Of a stretch of 64,000 bases of DNA, positions 18,333 through 28,696 are shown one piece after another. This stretch comes from Chondrus crispus (Eukaryota > Rhodophyta > Florideophyceae > Gigartinales > Gigartinaceae). The stretch is from the NCBI RefSeq assembly GCF_000350225.1, contig NW_005179283.1, forward strand, positions 241,001 to 305,000, given 5' to 3'. Below the pieces are notes generated by a model. It was not told where the DNA came from. It searched no databases and was given only the letters and a program-made list of their open reading frames with translations. Position 1 is the stretch's first letter; each line of letters begins with the position of its first letter. The position numbers were made by a program, and so were the translations under genes.

Positions 18333-19140
18333 GCAACCACTCCGTGACGGCCCTCGGGAGGACATACAAGCGCCCATCGTACGTGGACCAGATGAAGCGC
18401 TTGGCCACGATCGCCAGCCATTCACTGAGGAAAACCATCCACTTGGGGGATTGCGGGTCCTCCATCATGCTGAGACCATGATACACCAAACAGGGTGGAA
18501 GTTCAGCTAAGAAGTCAGCGGGCACTTCGTACTGGTCAAACCACGTCGGCAAGTCCGGGTACCGTGTGCGCAATACCACTCGCTCGAACGAGGTGACCTC
18601 TACCCATTCGTATGCAATGAAGACTCCCATGCCATTCCGCATGCGCCGCTCAAATTTGAGCTTTCCGTCCATGTCCGGGTTTTTGCGCCTTTCCAGCTCA
18701 ACGGCGTAATTCGGCGGCATCAAAGGCGTGTCCGACGCCATCATCAACACGGATGGTTCTTCCTCCCGATCGCGAAGTTTGCCCATGATATGGCGCAAGT
18801 TTGCGACGTAGCCGCGGTCGTTCTCCTCCCTGTACGCCCACGTGTCCAAGTCCCACCCACGGGGGACTGGACGACGGCAGGGGGTACGGCGGATACGCGG
18901 TTGGAGGAAGTTGACGAAAGCCTCTTGCAATTCGGCATCCGTCCGCCTGTATTCAGGGCGTAATAACTCGCTGGCCACCACTAGTCGGTGACTGAAGTCG
19001 CGAGAGAACACAGCTTGAAGGCTGAGACCACCCGGGAGCTCGCCCAACGCTGTCGCATATGTCCAGATTAACTCGGGATCGCGAAGACCCTCCGCGGAAA
19101 GGAACGGCGCCCTCGCAAAAAATAACGGGGCGTCGATCAT
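18333..19140 (-). pseudogene. Antisense-family gene, copy from a third element (C-terminus cut by Gy1 LTR)
   Basis: The best-preserved family copy: 269 codons open from ATG 19140 up to the Gy1 LTR edge, where the LTR itself provides the stop. Family landmarks in order: GLRDPELIWTYATALGELPG, RRTPCRRPVPRGWDLDTWAY, ENDRGYVANLRHIMGKL, LKFERRMRNGMGVFIAYEW, YPDLPTWFDQYEVPADFL, LPPCLVYHGLSM, EWLAIVAKRFIW, YDGRLYVLP. The related copy at 35544-36862 continues past DGRLYVLP into another conserved block (LRRLLEV...VEWSRVL), so this copy has lost its C-terminal part. The protein is Trp, Tyr and Arg-rich with many short helices, no signal peptide and no obvious membrane span. Function unknown. Confidence 0.75.
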
Positions 19141-19546
19141 GGTGCGTCCCCATAACTAGCTGGGTCGAGGCCAACGTCCGTCGTCGCGCGTGTGCCGCCC
19201 CGCGAACATAGTTGCACACGCGGGTCGGTCGCCTCCCAACGGGATCTTCCGCTTCTTCGAGAAGTTCTGACGAATGGCTCAACCCGCCCGAGGTAACAAG
19301 AGGAGGTGGATTTGAACTGACAAAAAAATAGGGAAGAGAAAGAGGGAAAAACCGTCAGGGGAAACAGCACACTCGCGTGCGGGTCGTGCCGCAAAGTCTG
19401 CGGAGAGAAGAAAAGTCATCGCCGAGCCGAGTTATCCCCCCCGCGCAGATGCGCGTACCAGCCGGGGCCCAGACCTGGGGGACTGTACGTATCCATGACG
19501 GATACGATTCCGTTGAATCTATGACTCGCGGGACGCTCGACTCTAC
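19141..19546. other. Region between antisense gene start and candidate LTR
   Basis: Corresponds in position to the Gy1 and Gy2 segment between the antisense gene start and the polypurine tract. A minus frame at 19137-19394 (TSRRSGRSRW...GGTRATTDVGLDPASYG) may be an upstream exon or a frameshifted N-terminus of the antisense gene. Otherwise nothing recognised. Confidence 0.4.
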
Positions 19547-19557
19547 GAGGGGGGCTA

Positions 19558-20020
19558 TGTAGTGCACTGGTACGCCTCCCTCATTTGCGAGGCATACGCG
19601 GGATGCCACCCTCACGGGTGCGCCTCCCACGTGTACACCACGGATATTCGTGTATCTGTACCACGTGTAATCGTGTAACTCCCCACCCAGGCATGGCCGG
19701 GTGTAAGCCCTGTCGAAGTACGGACAGTCTGTCACTCCACGTCTAGGCGTGTCGATCCCCACGTGTGAGCGGGTATCAAAACCCTATACAGGGGGGTATT
19801 GCGTACTGTATAGCGTCTATGCTAGTACGCCGGTATATATTACCGTGTTTTAATTTATTATTATTGATTAATTGTTATTAATTAATATTATTACGACGTC
19901 GACTACTATATAGTCGACGTTCGACCCTAAGTAAAGAAGGCACGAAGCCTTGGGTTCTTTTCCGAAGCTTCTGGAATCTCGGTAGTAGCCTCGCGCCAGT
20001 ATAGCACAAGCCGTGCTACA
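19558..20020 (+). repeat. Candidate LTR of the third antisense-gene element
   Basis: A purine tract (GAGGGGGGCTA, 19547-19557) abuts TGTAGTGCACTGG, and the segment can end at GCCGTGCTACA (20020), giving TGTAG...CTACA termini like Gy1 and Gy2. Inside are CACGTGTAC motifs, a TATA-like GGTATATATTACC near 19832, and an AT-rich run at 19850-19895. The right boundary is a judgement from the terminus only. There is no second copy in the window. Confidence 0.45.
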
Positions 20021-20741
20021 CTACGCCAGCCCATCTACGACCGCGAATCCCAACCGCTCTACCGCGCGTGCTGCTACCGAAGATACTAACCGCTCTACCG
20101 CGCGAGACGTCCCTACCGCTCCGCCCCCTCTGGGCGATCCCCTGTTCTAACCCTCCGTTTTTTTGCTACCTATTGCGCCGATCGCGCCCGGACCCCGTTG
20201 CCGGTTATCACCGGGTGGTCTCCCGTACAACCCGCGTTCCGAACACGCGTGCTCTGCTCTGGGGTTATACACCGCGACCCTAGTGCACGACACCGAGGGA
20301 TCGTCGGCTAAATCGGTGGACGTCCTCGACGGCGGGGACACCCCCTACACGCCGCGCCACGGGGAGGGGTTACCCTCGCGGGTCACTTATTCCCGGACCC
20401 TCCTCAGCTTCTAGCGGCAATCTTCCCCACAGAGGGAAAATACACCGATCTAAGGTGAGTAGCCGACCCCTCTACAAACCGGCTAAACCGTCCCGCAAAA
20501 GGCGCGGTTGCTTACGGAGGAGACCTCTCGCGCCACCGCACGCCAGGGCCAACATCTACGGAACCCACGCATAGGCCGCCAGTCACCCTCGACCGCGGGG
20601 ACGTGGACGACTCTCGACTCGTTGGCCAGAGCGAAGGGGCCCCCTTTCCTCGACCTACCTCCTCAGTGCGATCGTCGCCTTATCAAGCTTCGCTTTCGAG
20701 AACACAGGCGGACTCTGAACGGCGACGCACCCCGTCGTCGT
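20021..20741. other. Left flank of Gy2, no gene seen
   Basis: GC-rich sequence with repeated CGCTCTACCGCGCG motifs (about 20050-20105) and no credible coding frame. It ends with the target copy GTCGT at 20737-20741. Confidence 0.5.
20737..20741. repeat. Target-site duplication, left (Gy2)
   Basis: GTCGT here matches GTCGT at 34504-34508, a perfect 5-bp duplication flanking Gy2. Confidence 0.85.
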
Positions 20742-21784
20742 TGTAGTGCAATACGCACCTGAAAAGGGGGGTGAAAAGAAAGGAAAATATTTGGATATGA
20801 AAAGTAGTCCGGGTTGGGGGACACACGTGTGAATAATTGCACAGTTTTAATTTTTAATTATTTTATTTTATTTAGTTAATTAGTTGGCATTAATTTTGCT
20901 GACACTAGATTAGATCTAGGATCTAGCGCCGCGAGCTACTTTAGTGACTCCGGCGGGGCGATATATACCTTAGCCCTCTGACCACCAAGTCAGTAAAGGT
21001 AACCCGAGTTGCCAGAGTTGAATACCGCCTTGGTCGAAGTCCGTCTTTCCCAAGACGATCCCTTTTACCACAGATTACGTTATCCTTTGCGCTCGGGGGT
21101 TCCCTTTTCTTTTTCCTTTATTTCCCTATTCATTTCTACCTCTATCTCTATTTTTCCTCTAATTGTGTTGGTTCCACTGGAGTTGGTTGCGACCGATCCG
21201 GTGTGGGTTTTTTTGCCATCGGGTAACACGTTGTGTAGCGCTGCTACTGTTTCAAGTTCCGTCGGAAGGCTGTTGCAACGACGCCTCCGTCGAAGGTCTT
21301 ACTGTATAAGACAGAGTTGGTACCACCCAATGCGATTGTGATCGCGCTGGTGAGGGTGTTTTTAGCCATCGGGCAACACGTCGGTAGTAGCGCTGCTACA
21401 CGGTTACGATCCCGTCGGGTAGTGCTGAGCAAGCCCCCGTCGAAGACCTTGAATTATACCCAAGGTGTTGAAGACGCTCGTCGAGCATTGGCCTTAGAAC
21501 CCAGCCAACCGCGGTTACATGTAGACAAGCCCAACCCGCACTCGCCGAGCACTCAAGTCTTCGCAAGTCTCTACCACCATTTTCCTCCCGGGCCGGGCAT
21601 CTTTCCTTAACCCCCCCTCCGTCGGAGTGGAGCTACCGTGGGCTGCAAGCCCACACAAGGAGAAAGGGAGTCTCGAACGCTCCGTAGCGCGTGCCATCGG
21701 CAGTGGTTGTTGCTGTTGTTGTTTTTCGTCTTTTTGTTTGACCGTTGGACTGTGTTCGCGGCCTGCCAGGCACATTGCACTACA
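20742..21784 (+). repeat. 5' LTR of Gy2
   Basis: Starts TGTAGTGCAATACGC and ends ACATTGCACTACA (inverted termini). It contains an AT-rich block (20845-20900) and a TATA-like GATATATACC near 20959, followed by a likely start region. The second copy is at 33461-34503. Confidence 0.95.
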
Positions 21785-21788
21785 AAAG

Positions 21789-21801
21789 TGGTCTCCCGAC
21801 C
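21789..21801 (+). other. Primer-binding site of Gy2
   Basis: TGGTCTCCCGACC four bases after the LTR, identical to that of Gy1. The identity extends a few bases either side. Confidence 0.8.
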
Positions 21802-21947
21802 TAGAAATACGTCTACAGCAAACCCGACCTGGAATTGTGTCGACGACAGGTTTGATCTGGAGTTGTACTACGAAAGTGGTCTGGGTAACGGAGTCGCTTT
21901 TTTGTTTTTGTTTGTAACTTTTTTGTGTAGGTTCGCTCGTACGAGCG

Positions 21948-22379
21948 ATGTCGACCAGCGCACCCGGGGACGTCGGTCCCGGGGCGAGTAGGAGCGGATC
22001 GGCAAGGCCGTCGAGAATCCCGCGGGGTCCTCGCACCCGAAGCCAGGCCAATATGGCCACGGATCCCGAAGGTCAAGAACCCCCGACGGGGATTGAAGCC
22101 GACAAGAATAACCTATCCTATAGGTTCGAGAAGATGAGCGAGGAAATTCGCCAAGAGATGACGAAAAATCTCAAGGCTGAATTAGCCCTCGTCCGGAAGC
22201 AACTGGAGTTGCAAGCATCCGAGTTCCACACCGTTTTAGGAGAGCTGTCGGCTCGAGTGGATCTCGTCGAGAAGGAGCGAGGTGATGCGACCGACGGCCT
22301 GGAGCCGGAGGTGCTAGCTTCGTTGAAAATTTCAGTCAAGGACACGAGGCGCGACGCGAATCAAGCCTTGAGTCCTTAG
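21948..22379 (+). CDS. gag: Gy2 gag leader ORF (coiled coil)
   Basis: 143 aa from ATG 21948 to TAG 22377. A Ser/Pro/Arg-rich start is followed by a coiled coil (about residues 50-115: NNLSYRFEKMSEEIRQEM, LKAELALVRKQLEL, LSARVDLVEKER). It is positionally and structurally equivalent to the Gy1 leader ORF. The continuation of Gag lies in the -1 frame, open from 22286, so the last 94 nt overlap it. A pyrimidine-rich run ending in GTGTAG (21896-21930) precedes the ATG and resembles a 3' splice site. Confidence 0.7.
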   Translation: MSTSAPGDVGPGASRSGSARPSRIPRGPRTRSQANMATDPEGQEPPTGIEADKNNLSYRFEKMSEEIRQEMTKNLKAELALVRKQLELQASEFHTVLGELSARVDLVEKERGDATDGLEPEVLASLKISVKDTRRDANQALSP

Positions 22380-24244
22380 GAAAATTTAGGACAAGCATCA
22401 ATGACCGATTCGATCGCGCCGCGCAACGTGTCAAGGACCTTGAGCAGGCCGCGGATCAAGGTCCGCAAGGATCGGACGACGAGCCGCTCCCTTCGGGTAG
22501 AGAGGGCGACCGCCGGTCGAAGAAGGACAAGCCCGCTCGTCAGCGGAGCTCCAAGTCGAAGCTCTCGAAGAACGACAAGCGACGTACAAGCAAGGGTCAT
22601 TGTAGTGACGATCCGGAGAACCGCGACTCACAGTCAGAGTCGCTTGGTCCCTCCGAAGATGGTAACGACGGTTCGTCGAACCATTTGGGCGATTCCGAAC
22701 GCCGTTCAGAAGAAGGAAACGGAATTTCGTCAAGCAAGAAAATTTCCTCCAGACGAGGCGGAGTCACTTCGTTCGCCTCGCGGAGAGACATGGACGCGGA
22801 GCCCGAAGATGTCACAACGCGACGCGGGCCGCGATGGGAGGAGTTGGAGGAGCTGAATCCGACCAGCTACCTCTTCAAGAAATTACTTTCGTTCCGAACG
22901 TACCGCTTTCGGAACCCGCAGACATATTTGTCAAGTTGGCGGCGGACCGCCGTGCGAAAAATCAGGAGAGATATTCCGCCTAAGGTGAAGAAGGACAACA
23001 CGTTCACAGGTGAGGACGGGGTCCTTGTGTTGGATTTTTTGGCGAAATTAGTTCAAGAGTTTGATACTCAAGAAATGAACGAGGGGCAAGCGATCCGCTT
23101 GTTGCCCGAATTTCTAAGCGGCATCGCCCTGAGACAGTACACTTCGGTGTCTCAGACGGTCGGATCCCACCACGGGAAGGTATCCGTTTGGCCGGACGTC
23201 GTACAGTGGTTGCTGAGAAGTTTGGCAAGCGACGAGGCGATCCGTCAAGCCGTGCTCGCATTGCGAGAAGTTTAGCAAAGACCGTCTGAAGACGAGATGG
23301 AATTTTATATCCGTCTGACGGACGCGAGCAATCGATGTGGAAACGTATATTCGATGGAAGTACAAATGACGATGTTTATTGAAGGACTCGATTCGAGTAT
23401 CAAGCCCATGGTATGTCAATACGGACAAGACAATCGGGACGTTTCGTTTTTGAGATTAGTCAATTACGCGAAGGCGCATGGCTCAGCGAGCCGCGCTAAG
23501 GACAAGAAAACCAAGAAGGTCACGATCCAGACGCCGTCGACATTCAGGGCAGGAAAGAAGCCGAGGGCTTCTTTTCCCGGTCGTAAAAGTCAGGGCGCCG
23601 TCCATTTGGCCGAGACAATTTCCGCGTCAGACGAACGCGGTGCGCACGGAAGCAGCGAAAATCACTACGAAAGGGCATTGGTAGCGGAAGGCAATTTTAT
23701 TGAGCCATCGGAGGGCTACGGACACGAGGACTACGGGGCAAGCGTGTCGTCAACTTTACCGACGCCCACATACACGACGGAGTCGTTTTCAGAGTCCCCG
23801 GATCCCGTGATGATGTTTAGGGGGCGCGGCCACACGCCGGCGCCGCGCATTCCTATGGAAGACAAGGGTACGACGTTTCGAAGGCCAGGCTGGATGGGAA
23901 GTCCACAACGTCAAGGAAGGCCGCCGGCACGTGGAGGGCCTAGGCCGCAATATCCCGTCAAGACGCACGGATTGGTATGCTATGATTGTTACGAAAAGGG
24001 GCACGCCGCGCCAACGTGCATTTTTTCCCTCCGGGAAATGCACCGAGTTTTGGAAAATTATGAGGCGTTGTCTCCGATGGAGAGGTTAGGGAAACCATCG
24101 ACGAGTTACCTGAAGGTCAAGAACTGGTTCGATTCGCAGACGGCGACCACGCCGAGTGCTTCAACGCCAAGGTCGAACCAACCTTTCAGAGGCCCCGCCG
24201 CGGGGCCCGCGCCGTCGGATGTGAGAAGGATCCCGCAGTGGTAG
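22286..24244 (+). pseudogene. gag: Gy2 Gag (capsid and nucleocapsid), broken by a stop
   Basis: Frame open from 22286: a coiled-coil remainder, then a long basic Ser/Lys-rich linker, then the capsid (YLFKKLLSFRTYRFRNPQTY, FLAKLVQEFDTQEM, AIRLLPEFLSGIALRQY). A TAG at 23273-23275 interrupts the capsid in the stretch equivalent to ATARQKPHE of Gy1. The same frame resumes (QRPSEDEMEFYIRLTDASNRC) and reaches a zinc knuckle CYDCYEKGHAAPTC (C-X2-C-X4-H-X4-C, about 23980-24021). It ends at TAG 24242-24244. The context TAG CAA could allow some readthrough, but a nonsense mutation is simpler given the other lesions. Confidence 0.8.
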
Positions 24245-24272
24245 GAAAACCAGAGAGGGGAATCTCGCATGA

Positions 24273-25343
24273 GTCGCGAGAGGTACAGGGTCGACGTACT
24301 GTGCCCGGGGCTCAGCCCCGTTCCCCGTCTCTAAGGGAAAATCAGGCCCAAAGGAGGAGGTTGTTGGATTGGTGGATAAGCCCAAAGGGCCAGCTCAGGT
24401 CAAGAAAATTTTGAGCCGAGCCCGAGATCATGCGCTGGAAGAAGTTCGAAGACCCCGGTACAGGGTTAAGCGAAGGGAGTGTCCCGAGAAGATTTTGGTT
24501 CTTGCGCGAAAAAACTACAAAGTTTACGCGGACATTGGACCCACAAACGGACTGATGAGCCGAGTGTTGTCTGTTTTAGACGCCGGCGCGGGACCAAACC
24601 TTGTGCGAAAATCGGAACTCCCGGCTGGAATGGAATCTGTAGTGTCCCACGGACCGACCCAAGACATTGGCGACGCGAACAATAGGCCCCTCCGGACTCT
24701 CGGCACAATTAGAATGCCTGTGAGGCTTGGAAAATTTGTGGCCGCAGCCGAGTTTATTGTATGCGAAAAACTAGCCGTCCCGCTAATTCTAGGCGCGGAC
24801 TACTGTGACCGGTTTGTGGAAGCCATTTATCCAAGAAAGAAAACGGTTGAGTTGGCGGATTTCTCGGAGATTCCGATAGTTAGACGGTTCTCGACGAGAA
24901 AAGGAGAGAAGAATCTCGTCCCGGGAGAGGACGAGAATGATGGAAAGGTGGAGCGATTTTCCCCTAAGGTAAAAGTAGCAAGAGCCACGACTATCGAGCC
25001 AGGGACGCAACGCGTCGTGAAATGCACCTCGAAGAGGGCAGGCTTGGTTGTGGTTCAGCCGTACTCGTCGTTATACGAGAAGCACGGGTTGACGTGCACG
25101 AATAGTGTCGTTCAGGTTGAGCCTGACCGGCCATTTCGTTTACTCGTTGCGAGTTCTTGGACATACCCTGTCAGGGTGCAAATAGGCCAAGTGGTAGCAG
25201 AATCATTACAGCACCCGAGAGCCGCGCTCGAGAGCAAAACCACCATTGGTGAAGTTCTCGGAATTCAAGAAAGGAGGAAGGAAAATTTTCCTAATTCCAC
25301 CAAGACGCCTACGGGCGAGACAAGATGCGAACCGTCGGATTAA
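24273..25343 (+). CDS. pro: Gy2 protease
   Basis: Frame open from 24273 to TAA 25341. It carries the retropepsin signature VLDAGAGPNLV (catalytic Asp near 24580) and the second motif VPLILGADYCDRFV near 24778-24815, then a basic linker and a C-terminal all-beta-like stretch (TTIEPGTQRVVKCTS) as seen before RT in Gypsy pol. The TAA at the end is in frame with the RT segment that follows (DREDQQEEREERL...), so protease and RT were probably one frame. No ATG near the start, so expression by frameshift or readthrough from gag is expected. Confidence 0.75.
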   Translation, partial: VARGTGSTYCARGSAPFPVSKGKSGPKEEVVGLVDKPKGPAQVKKILSRARDHALEEVRRPRYRVKRRECPEKILVLARKNYKVYADIGPTNGLMSRVLSVLDAGAGPNLVRKSELPAGMESVVSHGPTQDIGDANNRPLRTLGTIRMPVRLGKFVAAAEFIVCEKLAVPLILGADYCDRFVEAIYPRKKTVELADFSEIPIVRRFSTRKGEKNLVPGEDENDGKVERFSPKVKVARATTIEPGTQRVVKCTSKRAGLVVVQPYSSLYEKHGLTCTNSVVQVEPDRPFRLLVASSWTYPVRVQIGQVVAESLQHPRAALESKTTIGEVLGIQERRKENFPNSTKTPTGETRCEPSD

Positions 25344-27757
25344 GATCGCGAGGACCAGCAAGAAGAACGGGAGGAAAGGCTCTCCGCGACGGCAACTACG
25401 AAGCCGGAGCGGCGGATTGAGCCTCTCCCGCCGGACGTGGAGGAACTCGCCCTGAGCCACGTGCCGGACCGGCTGCGCGAAAGATTCCGTCGGATGTTGA
25501 AAAAATATTCCTGCATGTGGGATGGGACCCTCGGTGAGATCAACACCACGGTCCACCGGATTGAACTGGCCCCGGATACAAGGCCAATTGCACAAGCTCC
25601 CTACCGAGCCGGTCCAAAGGCTCGGGAGGTCGAGAACGCAGAAGTACAGAAGTTGTTAGAAGCAGGAGTCATCGAAACGGCGCAGTCAGAATGGGCGTCG
25701 CCCGTTTTATTAGTGCCGAAGCTGGATGGATCGATGCGCTTTTGCGTAGACTACCGCCAGTTAAACGCGGTGACACGTACCCTTTACCGCGCATGGATGA
25801 GTGCCTGGACTCGCTTGGTGACACCAAGGTTTTCTCCGCGTTGGACGCGATCTCGGGATATTGGCAGATGCCTATCCCTGAGCGCGACCGCGACAAGACC
25901 GCATTTTTTTGCCACTCAGGACTGTATCGCTTCTCAAGAATGCCCTTCGGGCTAACTAACGCGCCAGCGACGTTTCAGAGAGCAATGGATATCCTGCTCT
26001 CTCCGTTCCGTTGGAAATGCTGTTTGGTGTATCTGGATGACATAATAATTTTTAGCAAGTCGTGGGAGGAGCACATCGTGCGCGTGGATGAAATACTTTC
26101 TGTATTGGAGAAGGCAGGTGTGAAGCTCAAGCTTCGCAAGTGCGAATTTTTCGTCGAAAAGATCAAGTACCTGGGCGATGTCGTTCGGCCAAGTACATTG
26201 GAAGTGGACGCTGCGCGAACCGTGGCATTGGAACAAGTGAGTTACCCTCAAACGCAGACCCAGCTCAAGAGCTTCTTGGTACTTTGTAATGTCTACCGCA
26301 GATTCGTTCTGCATTATGCGGAAATCGCGCACCCGCTCAATCAACTGTTGAAGAAGGGACAACCGGTCCAGTTGGAAGGATTCGACGAACCGTGCGATAA
26401 AGCTTTTCACAAGCTCAAAGACACTATCTTGGCGCCACCGGTGTTGGCGCTGCCGAAGAAGGACCTACCATACTCGGTAGACACCGATGCAAGCGACTAT
26501 CAAATCGGCGCTGCATTATTTCAAACGCACCCGGATGCGCAACGTAAACCCATCGGGTTCTTTTCAAGAACGTTAGCCGCAGCCGAGAGAAACTATTCTG
26601 TATCAGAAAAAGAATGTCTAGCGATAATTTGGGTCGTACAGACTTTAGGACCATATCTATATGACGAGCACTGCATTGTGCATACCGACCATGCCTCATT
26701 GAGATGGTTGATGAACGTAACCGACCCCAGCGGGAGACTAATCCGATGGAGACTCCGCCTCTCGGAATTTGATTTCGAAATCAAGTACAAGAAGGGCAAG
26801 GCGAACAGCCTAGCCGATGTCCTGTCAAGATTACGGACCGCAGAAGAAACCGTCGACGAAATCGACGACGAAATTCCATGCTTTATGGCCGAACCGGCCG
26901 AGGGAACGGCGGAGGACGAGGACAGTGTTGACGCGTTAGACGACATCCTCGCTCTTGAGGGGGGGACCGCCCCTGAGCGCCTCGATCAATTCCAAGCTGT
27001 CACTCCGGAGGAGCTCATTCGCGAGCAAGCCGTCGACCCCTTCTGCAACCGCATCAAGGAAGAAATGGTAGCCGGAAAGGTGAGAACATTCAGCACGGAG
27101 ACCGAGGAACTCAAAGGAACTCTATGCCGTACTGCGGCGGAGTTTTTACAAGTGGTGATACCACAATCGTTAAGGGACCGCGTTCTACGGTTAAGCCACT
27201 ACGCAAAATTGGCAGGCCACCCGGGAGGCAGGAAACTTTACAAGACTTTGAGAAAACATTTTTATTGGCCTACGATGGCTCTAGACGGCTATGCAGTCGC
27301 GAAGAATTGCGCCGCATGTGCGCGGGAGAGGGTGAAGTTAAGAAGAAACACGAAGAAAATGAAGCTGTTCACGCCCAAAGCTCCGCTGGAGTTTGTCACC
27401 ATCGACATCCTCGGCGAGCTAATTACAACCAAACGAAGAAATCGGTATATTCTCGTGATCAGCGATCGATACTCGAAACTGGTACAAACCGTACCGTTGA
27501 AGAAGATATCAGCTGCGCACATCGCACCAGCCTTCGTTCACCATTGGGTATTCGTGTACGGACCGCCGGTCAAGCTGCTGTCCGACAATGGAACACAGTT
27601 CACGGCCCGGTTCTTTCAGAATGTCTGCCGAATTCTCGGCATACGCAATGTGTTCACGACTACGTACCACCCGCAAGCCAACCGCCAAGTTGAGAGGTTT
27701 AACCGCACGCTGACTTTTGCGTTGCGAAAATACGTTGGAGAGCATCCCAAGGACTGA
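25344..27757 (+). pseudogene. pol: Gy2 RT, RNase H and integrase (frameshifted)
   Basis: RT starts in the protease frame (25437-25770: VETAQSEWASP-type fingers, FCVDYRQLNAV) and then shifts frame near 25772, where a few bases are missing compared with Gy1 (LNAVT...DTYPLPRMDEC). The second frame carries YLDD (about 26030), RNase H SVDTDASDYQIG (about 26478) and HTDHASLRWLM, and integrase with GHPGG...CAACARE and the triad Asp27404, Asp27584, Glu27692 (D-X59-D-X35-E). Near the Glu the usual NGQVER reads NRQVER. The frame stops at TGA 27755 where Gy1 has Trp (QDDWDVY against PKD*DLF). Confidence 0.9.
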
Positions 27758-28696
27758 GACTTATTTAGCGACGCTGTGACGTTCGCATACAACACACAAG
27801 TTCATTGAACTACAAACATTGCGCCCTTCGAGCTGGTGTTAGCTCGGGCGCCGAGAAGCATTGCGTTACAAGGGCAACCAACTTTAGAGAACTTTAGCTC
27901 GTCACGAGCATACTACTTGAAATGGCAGTCGTGGTTGGAGAGCCTAATGCGAAGCGCCGATAGGAGTTTGCGAAAGGAACAAGCCCGGTACAAGCGAAAT
28001 TTCGACGCACGGCTTCGCAAGCCGCAATATGAGATCCCACCGGGGTCCTACGTGTTCCTCCGGAAGGAGCAGGGTACGGCTAGCGAACCAAAACACAAGC
28101 TGGCCCAAGTCGCTACGGGACCTTATCAGGTTCGGAAGGCAGATCCGAATACGGATGTCATTGTTATTGGAGATCAGGAGGAACGAGTGTCACGTGACAG
28201 AGTAGAACTCGCGCCTAGTCCGATGGACTACGCGCCAGTCCCCGGCTTACGGCAAGAACTCCAGTTCCTCAGTGGAACAAACGGCGGCTGGGATGGAAGC
28301 GTAGCTGATGGGGAGGACAGTCCCCTCCTGCGTGCCTCAAACGCAGGGAGCGATGACGAGTTAGCCAATAGCTCGGAGGCAGAAGGAGTTTCGCACGGTA
28401 CGCAGAAGTTAGGAAATTCGGAGGCGCAGAGCAGACAGAAGGATCTTCAGGAGGGGGAAGGAAATAATCCTGTACCCGCAGAGACAAACGACAACACGGA
28501 ATACGTAATCAACAAGGTCATCGACCACGCTTATGAAGGTGAGAAACTATTTCTCAAAGTGGAATGGTATGGTTATGCCACCGAAGACGCGACGTGGAAA
28601 CCCATCAAGCAGTTACCGCGCAGCGCAGCTGTTACATATTTCCGAAGGAAAAGGCTGTCCTTGCCTACGCAGATCGCGCAAACAAAATCAGGATAG
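27758..28696 (+). pseudogene. pol: Gy2 integrase C-terminus and chromodomain
   Basis: Same frame as the preceding segment after TGA 27755. A second TGA near 27807 (QVH*TTNIAPFELV; Gy1 has HRTTRTTPFELV) splits it further. Then follow the GPY module (ATGPYQVRKADP, about 28115), an acidic linker, and a chromodomain (YVINKVIDHAYEGEKLFLK, WYGYATEDATWKP, 28503-28640) ending at TAG 28694. The chromodomain itself is unbroken. Confidence 0.85.

Noticed and set aside
20068-20762. Small plus frames next to Gy2
   Set aside because: Start in non-coding flank and run into the LTR; no motif.
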